Source of the DNA: Picochlorum sp. 'celeri'
Taxonomy: Eukaryota > Chlorophyta > Trebouxiophyceae
Direction of reading: 5' to 3'
Assembly: GCA_010909725.1 (NCBI GenBank)
Contig: JAACMV010000015.1
Location: 682,001-746,000 of the forward strand
Length of the DNA stretch: 64,000 bases
Of this stretch, positions 1 to 12,050 are shown in pieces; within the stretch, counting starts at the first letter, position 1; the number at the start of each line of letters is the position of its first letter. The position numbers and the translations under genes were made by a program. The notes beneath the pieces were generated by a model. It did not search any database. It saw nothing but the letters and a program-made list of their open reading frames with translations, and was not told where the DNA came from.

Positions 1-1291
1 GAGCGCATGATGGACCTCGTTGGCGAATTTATTCTTTTCCAAAAGAATTGGAATCACTAGATGATGTCATAGAGGACACAAGATCTGCCAGGCGGACTGG
101 GTGCGATTTCTGTCAACATCCTTGTCATGGCATTTCACATACTGCCAACCCATGTGAGGTATCACTGTATTTGGAGACATGGCAGAAGGATATGGGTAAG
201 CCAGAGAATTTCGATGCATTTCACGTTGAGAGTCATGGAAGCGGGATAGGTACGGCATGCTGTTTTCTTTGTCCTATCTCTTTGTGAACACCTTGTTGCT
301 ATCTGGTTTTGCTGATTCTGCAGAGGCTGCAGTAGTTTCTCTTGGAGGTCGACATGGAAGTGGGTGGAAGAGAGAGAATCAAGACGATTTCTTTGTTCTA
401 CCAATCGCAACCGAAGGAGATGTGCCTCATTACGCTGTTGGAGTGTTTGATGGACATGGTGAGTTTGGTCACGTTGCATCATCGTTGGCAAGAATGGCAT
501 TCATGGAGAAATTTGAGTCTTTTGCCAAATCTGGTGGTGGTAAATTGTTAAATCATCATTCTTTGGGTGAGAGTCTTGTGAAGCAATTATTTGAACATAC
601 GAGTCGAGTGATTGACTCGTATGCGTGTGATCTCTCGAAGTCTGGGTCTACTGCTGTTGTGTGCCTCGTAAGCCCAGAGAGAGTCATTGGAGGATGGATC
701 GGAGATTCGAGGGCTATTGTGGGCATCACAGAACCTCTTATCTTGGATGATGAAGCGGCTACCCAATCGGAGGAGACATTGCTGATGATAAATAGAGTGA
801 TGGTTCCGTTGACACGTGATCACAAACCTGATCCTCTGAGATGTCCATCAGAGGCTAATAGAGTCACTCGAGCAGGAGGTAGAATTGATAGATTGGCAAC
901 TGATGCACGGGGTCGACCAACTGGACCATTTAGGTTATTTTTGAAGGACCGCTGGACGCCAGGTCTAGCAGTGTCAAGGTCTTTTGGGGATCATATTGCA
1001 CAGGAAGCTGGATTGGTCTCCATGCCTGAGATACAAACGTTGCCTTTGTTGTCGAGGAATTCAATCCAAATTCGATCTACTGACATGAATCAAATTATTA
1101 TCATGGGAACAGATGGGCTGTGGGAATGGGTCAGCAGCCAGGAGGCAATGGACATTGCTTGGGGAGCGAATTCTGCCAAGGAGGCAGCCGAAGCTCTGGC
1201 AGAACTTGCACAAAAAAATTGGGCTCTTAATCTCCAAGGGCGAGCGTGTGATGATATAACTGTGGCAGTTGTCTTTTTGCCATTGAACTGA
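1..1291 (+). CDS. PP2C-family protein phosphatase, 5' partial
   Basis: A metal-dependent Ser/Thr phosphatase of the PPM/PP2C family. Visible motifs are RENQDDFF, VFDGHGEFG, GWIGDSRAIV, LAVSRSFGD, GTDGLWEW and CDDITVAVV, which supply the acidic metal ligands, so an active enzyme is expected. I read two exons, 1-249 and 324-1291. The 74-bp intron 250-323 has a GTACGG donor and CTGCAG acceptor, and the frame is kept across it. Exon 1 is open to the window edge without a convincing ATG, so the true start lies upstream. Its visible part is Cys/His-rich (GCDFCQHPCHG). If the intron were retained, an ATG at 257 would give a 344-residue protein with a signal-peptide-like N-terminus. The gene ends 30 bp from the convergent GPKOW gene. 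The substrate cannot be told. Confidence 0.85.
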
Positions 1292-1321
1292 AATAATGTG
1301 TTATTTGTAATGTGATGAAAA

Positions 1322-2784
1322 CTATTCATGGCCTCGATATTCTGCTACATCATCTAGATGCAGCTTCTGCACGTCATTCTCATCATGTACTTGAACAGCT
1401 ACATATTCAGAATGTTTTGAACGATGCAACAATTGGCCTAAACGCTGTTTGTATTTTCCCGCAACAACCATGACTGTTGCACCTTTTTGCCTAGGAACAG
1501 ATGTTTCTAATTGCTCCTGAGAAACATGCTGAAAAACTTCCTTGAAGTCGTCGATATATATGTCACAAACTGTGGGAGATATGACATCAATGACTGTACC
1601 CTTTTTTAAGTACACTCTCCCCTTGAATGCCTTCTTATCAACAACTTTCACACGGATACCAGGAAGCAACCAAGGTTTTGTTTCCCTCCGGGGTAGGGAC
1701 TCATCATGTTTTGTTTTCGCTCTCTTTACTTCTCTATACTTGTCATCATCTTCTTTTCTATGCTTCTTAGTACTGTCCTCGCTCGCCTTCTTCTGACCAA
1801 TCTCAACCAAATCTTTACAGCGAACATTGACAGTCTCCATACTAGGTAGTAACCTCACCACCGCTTTCTCTGAGCCGTCTTCTCGAGCATCACCCACTGA
1901 TTTAACTTCACACTCAAATCCACTATGCCTTCCCTTCTGCACGTACATTTTCTTGCCAACGGCAACTCCTAAGGTACGCCTATCTGTCAATGATGCATGA
2001 ACAGGTCTAGATGATTTGGTAGCTCCAGAATCATCCACATACACCATATCGCCTTGATGCCTTGACTCTCCAGGCTTGATATATTTCCTTTCCTTCTTAA
2101 CAGATACCGCCGGATCAGCACCCAAGCCAAGCCTGTCAGACCTTCGCACAAGTTCCTTTGCATCCACCTCACCCTTGGCATTCCTTCCAATGCCTCTTCC
2201 CTCATACCAGCCCATACCGCGCATCAATGCTTTACCAAAATCCTCAACAGGCATCTTCTCATACTGCTCAATCGATGCCTCGGGAGGTAAATGGTCCAAA
2301 TCACTCTTCAAAGCCTCTGCTTCCCTATCTGCCTGGCTCATATGGTCGTTTCTGCCATGATGATCCCGCTTTGTCAATCCATATTGAATCTCATTAGCGG
2401 TACCATTCAATTCATCCACCTCTACTGCTTCGAATTTATCAATCCCTGATGCCTGAGGGTCAACTTCCTCTTCTTTTATTGGTATGTAGCTAGGAGTATA
2501 CCTTTTCCCCTCCCTGCGATGAATACATCGGGTCAATGATCAGTATACACAACAATAACAATAGTTTATAGTAAAATATCGCACCTAAAGGTGTTTGGCA
2601 GTGCTTCTATGGCTGGCAAGTCCTGGCCATGCTTCTCAGTCAAACTCGTACCAGCATCTCCTCCAAAGGAACGAATCTCTTCCTTCTTCTCTCCTTTCTC
2701 ATCTTGAATTTTGAAATTTTTGCTTCTTCTCTTCTGTGCATTCGCACTGAAGGATATCGAGAAACCGTTCTGTTTGTCTCCCAT
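1322..2784 (-). CDS. MOS2: G-patch and KOW domain splicing factor (GPKOW/MOS2/Spp2-like)
   Basis: Predicted nuclear RNA-binding protein that works with a DEAH helicase in the spliceosome, as known for Spp2, GPKOW and MOS2. Exons are 2784-2585 and 2513-1322, with a 71-bp intron 2514-2584, giving 463 residues. The exon join produces the family signature LPNTFREGKRYTPSYIP. The G-patch core is GKALMRGMGWYEGRGIGRN. Two KOW-like stretches follow: one near VGKKMYVQKGRHSGFECEV and one at GATVMVVAGKYKQRLGQLL. The middle is highly charged (KKHRKEDDDKYREVKRAK). The start ATG was chosen because exon 1 opens with the short lysine-rich segment usual in this family. Family assignment is firm; the binding partner is inferred. 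Confidence 0.88.
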
Positions 2785-2877
2785 GCTTTTTTGCACACTA
2801 GCCGCTCAGAATTTTCATGAAATCATCTTTACATAAATTAATATTTCAAATCTAATAAAGATTGAATTTATAAATCA

Positions 2878-3370
2878 TCAGAAGCAGCAGTCACAGTCAA
2901 ATGGACACAGATCTGTGTCCCCTCCCTTCTTTCCAAACCCAAGCTCAGCCTCTGTGTAAATTGCATACCCTTCGTCAGTTCTCTTTCTCTCATTCTCGGC
3001 CTCGTTACCGAATATATCATCCTTTGAACCTTCAATTTTCTTGGTCTTCTGCTCCACGTTGGAATGTTTCGAATCCTGCAGCGATAGGGGGTCAAAAGTT
3101 AAAAATGACTGGTTCCCTGACATGGGTGACAATTGTACAGGTTGGTACCTTTTCCTTCTCTGTCTCTTGCTTCTCTTTCTGCTTTACAGATTTCTTTAAA
3201 TCACTGAACAAATCATCAATCTCGTCCCGGGTTTTAGGAGCATTTGAGCGCTTTCCACTCAAATCTGATTCCTCTGATACTCCAACCTGAGGACCAAGGC
3301 TCTTTTTCTTCTTGATCTTCTTCTCTCTGATTTTATGAGACGTATTGGTATCTTTTTTAGCAGCACCCAT
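2878..3370 (-). CDS. DUF1764 conserved eukaryotic protein
   Basis: A small conserved eukaryotic protein of unknown function. Exons are 3370-3149 and 3075-2878, split by a 73-bp intron (GTACCA to CTGCAG, phase 0), giving 139 residues. The N-terminal half is very lysine-rich (REKKIKKKKS). The middle has DEIDDLFSDLKK, and the C-terminus is the DUF1764 hallmark: KRTDEGYAIYTEAELGFG, then a Cys-rich end LCPFDCDCCF. The start ATG at 3370 (MGAAKKD) gives the usual family length; the frame stays open upstream but reads unlike the family. The gene is divergent from the strictosidine-synthase-like gene. Motif recognition is strong; no function is claimed. Confidence 0.85.
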
Positions 3371-3875
3371 GTCGATAAATCCCCTGCTTACGGAGTAAAT
3401 TTGCAAACGACATGCATGAACAACACAAGGTTGTGGTCCATCAAAGTATCTATGCACGAAAATGTAATGGATTATAATTCTAATAGAGAATCTGTGAATG
3501 GATTTTCCATTAGCTCTCCTCAAAAAACAATGGCGGCATTGTCTAACGCACAGAGGGATCATTGGCCAATGGCGCCCTCACCTCGAGGTGAGAGGGCTGG
3601 GGCGTTTACTTTTTGCATCTTTTGCGACAATGGATTCTGCTTCTCTACACATCCACAGATCTCTCAGTATCTTGTAGATCAAGCATGCAGCGTGATACGA
3701 TGTCGAATCTGTCGCTTTATTTGCGAGATGGTGGGTAGATGAACCCAACAGCTGACGTGGCCATGACAAGTACGTCATTTCTACGGTACTATAGTTTCTT
3801 TCTTCGCTGGTATTATCATTACTTGATGTAAAATCATATATATATCTAGATATACTATCAATCGACAGTTGTTGG
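3371..3875. promoter_or_regulatory. Divergent promoter region with CCAAT palindrome and 16-bp palindrome
   Basis: This 505-bp spacer separates two divergent genes. ATTGGCCAAT (3561-3570) is a perfect palindrome that shows a CCAAT box on each strand. Six bases further, CTCACCTCGAGGTGAG (3577-3592) is a perfect 16-bp palindrome. Their pairing at the middle of a bidirectional region suggests shared cis elements. I see no convincing gene inside. A short + strand frame from an ATG near 3531 could be a 5' leader, but nothing supports it. Confidence 0.4.
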
Positions 3876-5051
3876 ATGAATAAATGGGTGTTTATCATCA
3901 CGTCTCTAGTAGCTGTTGCTACAAAATTGCTGTCTATAGTCTATCTGAAGCAGCCATTGCCCTCGAATCAATCGGTTGAGAAAACACATGAGACTATTTT
4001 GAATTTACGTCCAAAGACCTTTGACTCGTATGGGTCCGGGGTGGTGGATGAGGAAGTGATGAAGGGTTCGATGAAGTTGTTTCAAGGGTCCATCAAAGGT
4101 CCTGAGAGTGTTCATGTCTTGAGAAATGGCAGTGCTATTGTTCTCGACAGGTATGGTCATGTGTATGTTTCGGAATCAGATAGATCAGAGCTGAAGATGT
4201 TTTCATATATCGGTCCTGGAAGGCCGTTGGGGTATACTGTTGTATCGCATGGAGGTAAAAGTTTGCTTGTGGTTTGTAATTCATTGGTAGGCATTGAGGC
4301 CCTTGACCTTGAGAGTCGTGAATTGGTCATTTTGACTTCCAGTGTTCAGGAATTTGGGAAGGTTGTGCCCATCACCTATGCTAATGACATTGATGTGGAC
4401 GAAGAAGAGGGTATCCTGTACTTTTCAGATAGCACAACAGGGATTCCGCCAGGACTGAATAGAATGAATTTTTATGATACCATGAAATCGTACGTTCTTT
4501 CAAGCCTATCCGGAAAGCCAACTGGAAAACTTTTATCATACAACCTGAATTCTGGGGTCACTGAGATTTTGATGAAGGGCTTGTTCTTTGCAAATGGAGT
4601 GGCACTGAGTTTGGAGAGGGATTTTGTTCTCGTAGCTGAGACATCCTTCCTGCGAATTCAAAAGTATCATCTCGTGGGTCCGAAAGCTGGTACATCTGAG
4701 GTGTTTATAGAAAATCTCCCTGGATATCCAGACGGAATAACGCGCGGACCAGATGGAAACTTTTATGTTGCCCTTTTATTTTGCCCTGAGCAAAGACATC
4801 TTCTGATGGCCAAGGCACCACAATCTGTGAGGTGGTTGCTGTCGTGGGTGGCACCTATATACACTCCCTTGCCGCCAAAAGTCGGAGCTGTCATGAAAAT
4901 TTCTCCTGCTGGCAAAGTCCTGAGGATTTATGTTGATAGAGAGGGTCACACTCTCTACGGTATATCAGGGCTGTTTTTCTCAAAAGAAACCAACAAGCTG
5001 TATATGGGACATTTGAGCCACGATTTTATCAGCGTAATGCAATTACCATAG
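3876..5051 (+). CDS. Strictosidine synthase-like (SSL/APMAP) six-bladed propeller protein
   Basis: Single-exon gene for 391 residues. Residues about 5-25 (WVFIITSLVAVATKLLSIVYL) form an N-terminal membrane anchor or signal segment, so the protein probably faces the ER lumen or cell exterior. The propeller follows with family motifs YANDIDVDEEEGILYFSDS, FFANGVALSLERDFVLVAET, LPGYPDGITRGPDGNFYVAL and a C-terminal blade around GHTLYGISGLFFSKETNKLYMG. Most plant and animal members are not true strictosidine synthases but calcium-dependent esterase or lactonase-like proteins, so no alkaloid role is implied. The tail lies 37 bp from the convergent SR-protein kinase gene. Confidence 0.85.
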   Translation: MNKWVFIITSLVAVATKLLSIVYLKQPLPSNQSVEKTHETILNLRPKTFDSYGSGVVDEEVMKGSMKLFQGSIKGPESVHVLRNGSAIVLDRYGHVYVSESDRSELKMFSYIGPGRPLGYTVVSHGGKSLLVVCNSLVGIEALDLESRELVILTSSVQEFGKVVPITYANDIDVDEEEGILYFSDSTTGIPPGLNRMNFYDTMKSYVLSSLSGKPTGKLLSYNLNSGVTEILMKGLFFANGVALSLERDFVLVAETSFLRIQKYHLVGPKAGTSEVFIENLPGYPDGITRGPDGNFYVALLFCPEQRHLLMAKAPQSVRWLLSWVAPIYTPLPPKVGAVMKISPAGKVLRIYVDREGHTLYGISGLFFSKETNKLYMGHLSHDFISVMQLP

Positions 5052-5088
5052 ATGAGTTATTTAAATAAATTATAAAGGTGTGGATCAT

Positions 5089-6912
<1,824 letters not shown>

Positions 6913-7662
6913 TGTTTTGATTCAGACTGCCAGCTATTCCTCCCAATCACCGACAGGTTTTACATATGATAGATTTGGAATAATCAGATACCTTGAATAT
7001 CCGTATGCATGGAGTACGTGTAAAAAAAGAACGCAACAGAACTGCAGAATTAAGCACACGCTTGCATATTCAAGTATAGCAGCATATACCCCACTCTTTG
7101 TTTTATATCTCTGTTTCTAATGATTTCCCCCGGGCTCATGCATAGGAATTGTGCCATGTGCAACATGGAGCATGGTCACGACCATGCTTAATGCTTGTTT
7201 GATCATGTCCCATGAATACCTTCATTTGACCGTTGCTCTGAGATGAGATAGATTGTCTGCGGCATGCCGCCAATCGATCGTACCATCTCCCACGTGGATG
7301 CACGCGTATTCACAAACAATAATTTATTTGAGAGATATCCGGATATAGGTACGTCTTGCTATCATCAGATAGGGGTGGGAAGGCTGAGAAATGTTCAAGT
7401 TTGTCGACTGCTCCCTGCGTTCCGTGAGCACTCGTCAAACAAGGTCTGGCGGCGATGGAATGGTCGTTCGTTATTCTTCTTAATCTATCCATGTGGTGTT
7501 ATTATTCCATGTTCTGGGTCCTTAAGGCAGGAAACACGGCATTACGGGCTGATCGACCAAGTGATGTATCTAGTAAAATTCTGACCTTGTTCTCTTTCTT
7601 CGCAGGGTACCTCAAAGACAGAAGACTTAAAGGGAGACACAAAACAGTTGTCAAGGACCAAA
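6913..7662. other. Divergent spacer and probable 5' UTR of eS12, with palindromes
   Basis: No protein gene is visible. The spacer holds AGCATGGTC / GACCATGCT arms with a 2-nt spacer (7169-7188), and the 12-bp palindrome GCGGCATGCCGC (7259-7270). A strong donor TATAG/GTACGT at 7349 and an acceptor TTCTTCGCAG ending at 7605 define a likely 257-bp 5' UTR intron of the eS12 gene, a common arrangement for ribosomal protein genes. The donor choice is inferred; a nearer GTGATG at 7561 would leave only 45 bp. Confidence 0.45.
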
Positions 7663-8088
7663 ATGTCTGACGGAGGGGATAGCCCAAAATCTGTGCAGGA
7701 GGCTCCTGCCGCCCCAGCTGAGGGAATGGACATCAACACTGCCATTCAGGTGGTTTTGAAGAAGGCTCTCGCCCACGATGGCCTTTCTCGTGGTCTTCAC
7801 GAGGCTTCTCGTGCAATTGAGCGCGGACAGGCTCAGCTCTGTGTGTTGGCTGACGATTGCAATCAGCCAGATTACAAAAAGCTCATTGAGGCTCTTTGTG
7901 CCGAGCAGGGAGTCAATTTGATCGCTGTCCCAGAGAACAAGCAGCTTGGACAGTGGGCCGGTCTTTGCAAGATTGACGAAGAAGGAGAAGCCCGCAAGGT
8001 CGTCGGATGCTCCTGCGCTGTCGTCACAGACTACGGAGAGGAGACTGAGGGTCTTGCAGTCCTCCAGGAGTACCTCAAATCTCGCTAA
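7663..8088 (+). CDS. RPS12: 40S ribosomal protein eS12
   Basis: Cytosolic small-subunit ribosomal protein of the L7Ae/L30e/S12e fold, 141 residues, in one coding exon. Visible family blocks are [31 protein letters not shown], then [43 protein letters not shown] and [13 protein letters not shown]; each is cut here to its key part. The N-terminus ([14 protein letters not shown]) is a short acidic, proline-rich extension usual in eS12. The ATG in CCAAAATGTC fits the start. High third-position C use and a probable 5' UTR intron fit a highly expressed gene. It ends 59 bp from the convergent omega-amidase gene. Confidence 0.95.
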   Translation: MSDGGDSPKSVQEAPAAPAEGMDINTAIQVVLKKALAHDGLSRGLHEASRAIERGQAQLCVLADDCNQPDYKKLIEALCAEQGVNLIAVPENKQLGQWAGLCKIDEEGEARKVVGCSCAVVTDYGEETEGLAVLQEYLKSR

Positions 8089-8147
8089 TATGTTGATACC
8101 ATGGTATTATTATTGCATGTTGGGAGATGTAACATTTTAAACAAGAA

Positions 8148-9285
8148 TCATTTTCTCTCTGCAACGGGTTCGTCTCGTGTCAAATCCATTAATGCATACA
8201 AATCAGACCTCTTCTGTTGCTGCAGAGGCATATTTGCCCGTCTGGCAGGTATCTGATCCAAATCCAGCTCAGCGTACACAATATCCTGAGAATGGTCTGT
8301 TGTTGCCACAACCTCTCCAAATGGTCCAACAGCAGTAGAATGGCCCCACGCAACGTATGGCCCGTCCTGATTCCTTGCAGGAGAGCAAGTTAAAACACAC
8401 AATTGATTGTCTACCGCTCTTGCCCTCTGTAGCAACTCCCAATGCAATGGACCAGTCGTCATATTAAATGCTCCAGGGTAAATCAGAATCTTTGCTCCAC
8501 GCGATGCATACAAACCAGCTAGCTCTGGGAATCTGATGTCATAACAGATACCGACCGCAATACGGCCAACCTCTGTATCAACCACCAATGGGCCTGTCCC
8601 ACTCGTGAGGGTTTCGGACTCTTTGAATGTGATCTTTCCTGGAATGTCAATATCAAATAGATGCAGCTTGCTAAAGCGCCCCAACATCTGCCCAGTCTTG
8701 CCAAAAATAAAGCAGGAGTTGTATAGCTTTTCTTGACTCTTCTCAGGAATGGAGCCTCCTACAAGCACAATACCCAAGTTCTTTGCCGTCTCAGACATGA
8801 ATGTGAATGTTGGGGCGAATCCTGAATCGAGATCTTCTGCATAGGTCGGAAATGAATCATTGGAATAGGGGCAATTCCACATCTCGGGAAGCACAATGAG
8901 CTCTGCCCCATTTTCTGCTGCCTCATGAATCAATGATCTCGCATTTAAAATGTTGGACTGCTTGTCGTCCGTTACCGATAGTTGGCAAAGAGCGACTTTG
9001 ACCTGAATGATACACGGTCGTGTCAGAATTTGGGTACCCTGTACTCAAAAAGCGCATTCAAAGGCATACCTTTCCTCCTTCCGACGGTTGCACAATATCG
9101 CTGGTCGCATTCGCGTACGATGTTAAGGGTCTCACTCTATTCAATAAACCCATTTGTTTCCTTAATTGACTGGGTATCGACGTGTCTCGTATGTGCGAGG
9201 TTATCGCTTGGTTGTGGCAAAGCCTTTCAAGCAATGTATGCGGGGAGGTGAACAACCTAAAGCACCGCAAATGATAGCCTATCAT
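8148..9285 (-). CDS. NIT2: Omega-amidase (NIT2-type nitrilase superfamily)
   Basis: Carbon-nitrogen hydrolase expected to convert alpha-ketoglutaramate or alpha-ketosuccinamate to the keto-acid and ammonia. Exons are 9285-9070 and 9002-8148, with a 67-bp intron (GTATGC donor, ATTCAG acceptor), 356 residues in all. The join gives GGKVKVALCQLSVTDDKQ. The catalytic triad is visible: Glu in VLPEMWNCPYSN, Lys in FSKLHLFDID, Cys in VGICYDIRFPE. Two starts are possible. ATG 9285 gives a long basic leader; ATG 9153 (MGLLNRVRPLTS) gives a short organelle-targeting-like one. Family and active site are firm; location is inferred. Confidence 0.9.
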
Positions 9286-9530
9286 TCATTAAAATGTTTG
9301 ATATCTCGTCACTGAGTAACCCCTTAGCTTCTTTTCCTTTTTTGGCAGAGATAAGAATGCTTGGAAGGGCCAATGTCCTGCTTTCTTGGAGCAAACTATT
9401 GGAAGACCCAAACACATTCATCAATTACATCAAATCTATAGGAGCGCTATGGTACATTCTGATGAGAAAGAAACAACAAATAAACATCACTTTTTTCACT
9501 ATGACGAAACGAAATCATGAATCAAATTAC

Positions 9531-10120
9531 TCAAGCAAAGCCTGTCAAAAAGTTTCTAATATCTTGGGATGAGATGCTGTACACACCAATGGATGCGAGT
9601 CTTGCAGACTCATCAGTGATTGGAACTTCGGTTCGTTCTCCTCGGAGACATTGCAGAGCTTCACGCGATCCTGATTCCTCTGCAATCTGCAACGCATTCT
9701 TTCCATCAAAGTTCTCAGTTGTTGGATCTGCACCTGCAATTAGAAGAAGATAGATGCACCTTAAATGATTATGCCGAGCAGCAAGCATGAGCGGTGTATC
9801 ACCAACTCCGGACACTGGATCCTCATACGCCCCAAGCTCATTCAACAGAAATTCCATCGCAATGTCATTCCTGCAACAGTCAACAATCATTCAGTTGTAT
9901 CCAAACTTGGGAGAGCCACTTCCTGAACGTACCCATGTCGTGCAGCGACATGTATGGCCCTCACAACGACCAATTTATCCTTGTATTGCTCACTAGTTGC
10001 ACAGTTTTGGGCAGGGAATTCCGTCTCTACGTCTACTCCACGTTTTTCAACTAGCTTTTTCAAAACTCGTAGATTCGACTCGAGCACAGCCGAGTGCAAT
10101 CTTGATGTATTGGAGCCCAT
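9531..10120 (-). CDS. Small ankyrin-repeat protein with N-myristoylation motif
   Basis: Two exons, 10120-9933 and 9870-9531, separated by a 62-bp intron (GTACGT to TTGCAG), give 175 residues. The protein starts MGSNTSR: Gly2 with Ser6 fits the N-myristoylation consensus, so a membrane-tethered form is possible. Ankyrin repeats are visible as RAIHVAARHGNDIAMEFLLN, DTPLMLAARHNHLRCIYLLL and KNALQIAEESGSREALQCL. No RING or other catalytic domain is present, unlike plant XBAT ubiquitin ligases, which also begin with a myristoylation motif. It is likely a small scaffold; the partner is unknown. Confidence 0.75.
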
Positions 10121-10294
10121 AACAAGTTTGATTACTCATGAAAATCCAATTATTGCGTTGTTTTTTCGTGTCTTCGATGGGCGAGTACAAGGGTTTGATT
10201 TTATGGCCACGATGCCATCATCAGGTTGGTACATGTGCTGAATGACATTAGCAGCATTAAGGAATAATATACATCATATTACTATACAGATACA

Positions 10295-11988
10295 CTATTG
10301 CAATTGAAAATTGTTTCTACCCCATACCTTTGGTCCATGGGAATGTAAGAATCCATAAGAAGTTGGGTCGATTGCTTTAGAGTAGGGGCCACCAGCATTC
10401 AGCATCAGAGGAGGTGCTGTCCCTTGTTGACAATCAATCATCTCAGAGAGACTCCAGTGTTTGATCAAATCCACCCTGACACTTTTCTTTTCATCTTGAT
10501 CTTCTGAATATTCGTTTAGTGCGTAACATCTAATCGTCCCATCCTCATATGCAATCATCAACAAAGCACCACTGGTAGAAAAATGGCCATTGGTGATGTG
10601 CGCAGTTGGATTGAACGATACAAAGCAAGGAAATGTCCGGCAATTTGTATTGTATTCCGATCCCAACGCTTCTGAAATCTTATCTTGCGCATTTGAGACT
10701 TTGTCGATGAGGCCACCGGAATGTATTCGAGCAACAGGATTAAGGTTTCTGACACCTCCTGTTTCTTGGAGGGCTTCAAAGGGCCTGAATGAGTGAATTG
10801 GCTCCCCTTCTGGCTCGATATCCATGGAAGATCTCTCTTCTAGATGGAAAATATGAGTAGTACCTCTTGACGAAGAGACTGCCAGATAATCATCCTTTTT
10901 ACTCCAAGAAATGGCAGTGATCATGCTTTGAGTTCTACCGCGGAACAAGACATACTGAAGAACAGCTTTATACGGGAGTCCAGTGGGAGCTTCATTTCTT
11001 GTGATTAAAAATACTTTCAGTCTATTTCCAGATGTACTGGCTGTGCACAGAAGAAGTCCGCTGTTAGAAAATTGCATGCAGGAAATCTGGGAACCATGTG
11101 CCTTAAAATGTGCCAGGGTATCCCTGGAATACAGATCTTTAACAAGCACGTGGCCCAGATACTCAGAAGCCTCGGCAGAATTTTTATGCCAGTATTGCAC
11201 CGATAGACGTGACAACCTAGAGGATATACTGTTTGTTGCAGAAGTTGCCAAACTGGACAATCTCGATTTCAAATCCTGATTCAACATCATCTGTGTTTCA
11301 TCATGCTCATCAGAGCATTCAACGTTCGTTGAGAACGCCATCCATCTTGGGCCGAGAGCAAAGGATTCCCTGCTTTCATTTCCATCTGAAGTCGTCAGGA
11401 CGGTAAATTGGTGCCTGAATTCATCCTCGACAAGGCAATACCCTACCAAATGATTTGCAGTCTGAACTAAAAGCACTCCATCTAATGTACATTGCAGACC
11501 CAACACTTCATCACAGTCCACTGTAAATTCAGTCACAAGACTACCACTGTCAATATCATACATCTTAATGCAATTGCTATGATCAGATGCTATACCCAAA
11601 AATATTGTTGCTGATCCTTCCCCTGAGACTACTACTGGTATCAGACAGAAATCCCTGCGTCATGAACCTCTTGAGACAATGGTCCATTTTTTGTACATCG
11701 TAAGAAAATCAGAACCCACCTTACGGGTAGCGTGTCCAACAAAGTCCATAACGTTTTCAAACTCGTCTCTCGTTTTGTAGGACCTAGCCCCAACAAACCA
11801 GTTCGAAGGGTATTTTCTGAACCAGCTACCAACAAGAATTCCGAATCTCTGTCTCGAAGCTCAGTTATAAATAAATTCTGTACTTTTTCAAGGTTCCCAG
11901 AAGGTTTGACGAATGCATTCTTCACTGTAGAAACAGCGGAAGAAGCAGAGTCAATCACCCTCGTTGTTAGAGAACCTTCAGTCTTCAT
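10295..11988 (-). CDS. BCAS3: BCAS3/ATG18-like WD-repeat protein
   Basis: A beta-propeller protein of the BCAS3 family, linked in other eukaryotes to phosphoinositide binding at autophagy sites and to the cytoskeleton. Exons are 11988-11720 and 11654-10295, with a 65-bp intron (GTGGGT donor), giving 542 residues. The strongest family signals are LAHFKAHGSQISCMQFSNSG, LLLCTASTSGNRLKVF and MITAISWSKKDDYLAVSSSRGTTHIF. The BCAS3 C-terminal extension seen in animals is largely absent. The first exon is weakly conserved to my eye, so the start is less certain than the core. It lies 62 bp from the S6 kinase stop, on the same strand. Confidence 0.78.
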
Positions 11989-12050
11989 ATCATTCTTTCA
12001 CTAATTTTACTCGTATTTACGTATGTAAGCAAAAAATAACGCTATATTTA

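Noticed and set aside
3335..3742. 135-codon + strand frame with several Cys between DUF1764 and SSL genes
   Set aside because: It overlaps the DUF1764 5' end antisense and lacks a domain. It is better read as divergent promoter sequence.
7561..7605. 45-bp 5' UTR intron for eS12 starting GTGATG
   Set aside because: Shorter than any other intron in the window, and the donor is weaker than GTACGT at 7349.
9294..9572. 92-codon + strand frame between the omega-amidase and ankyrin genes
   Set aside because: No motif, and it overlaps the ankyrin gene 3' end antisense.
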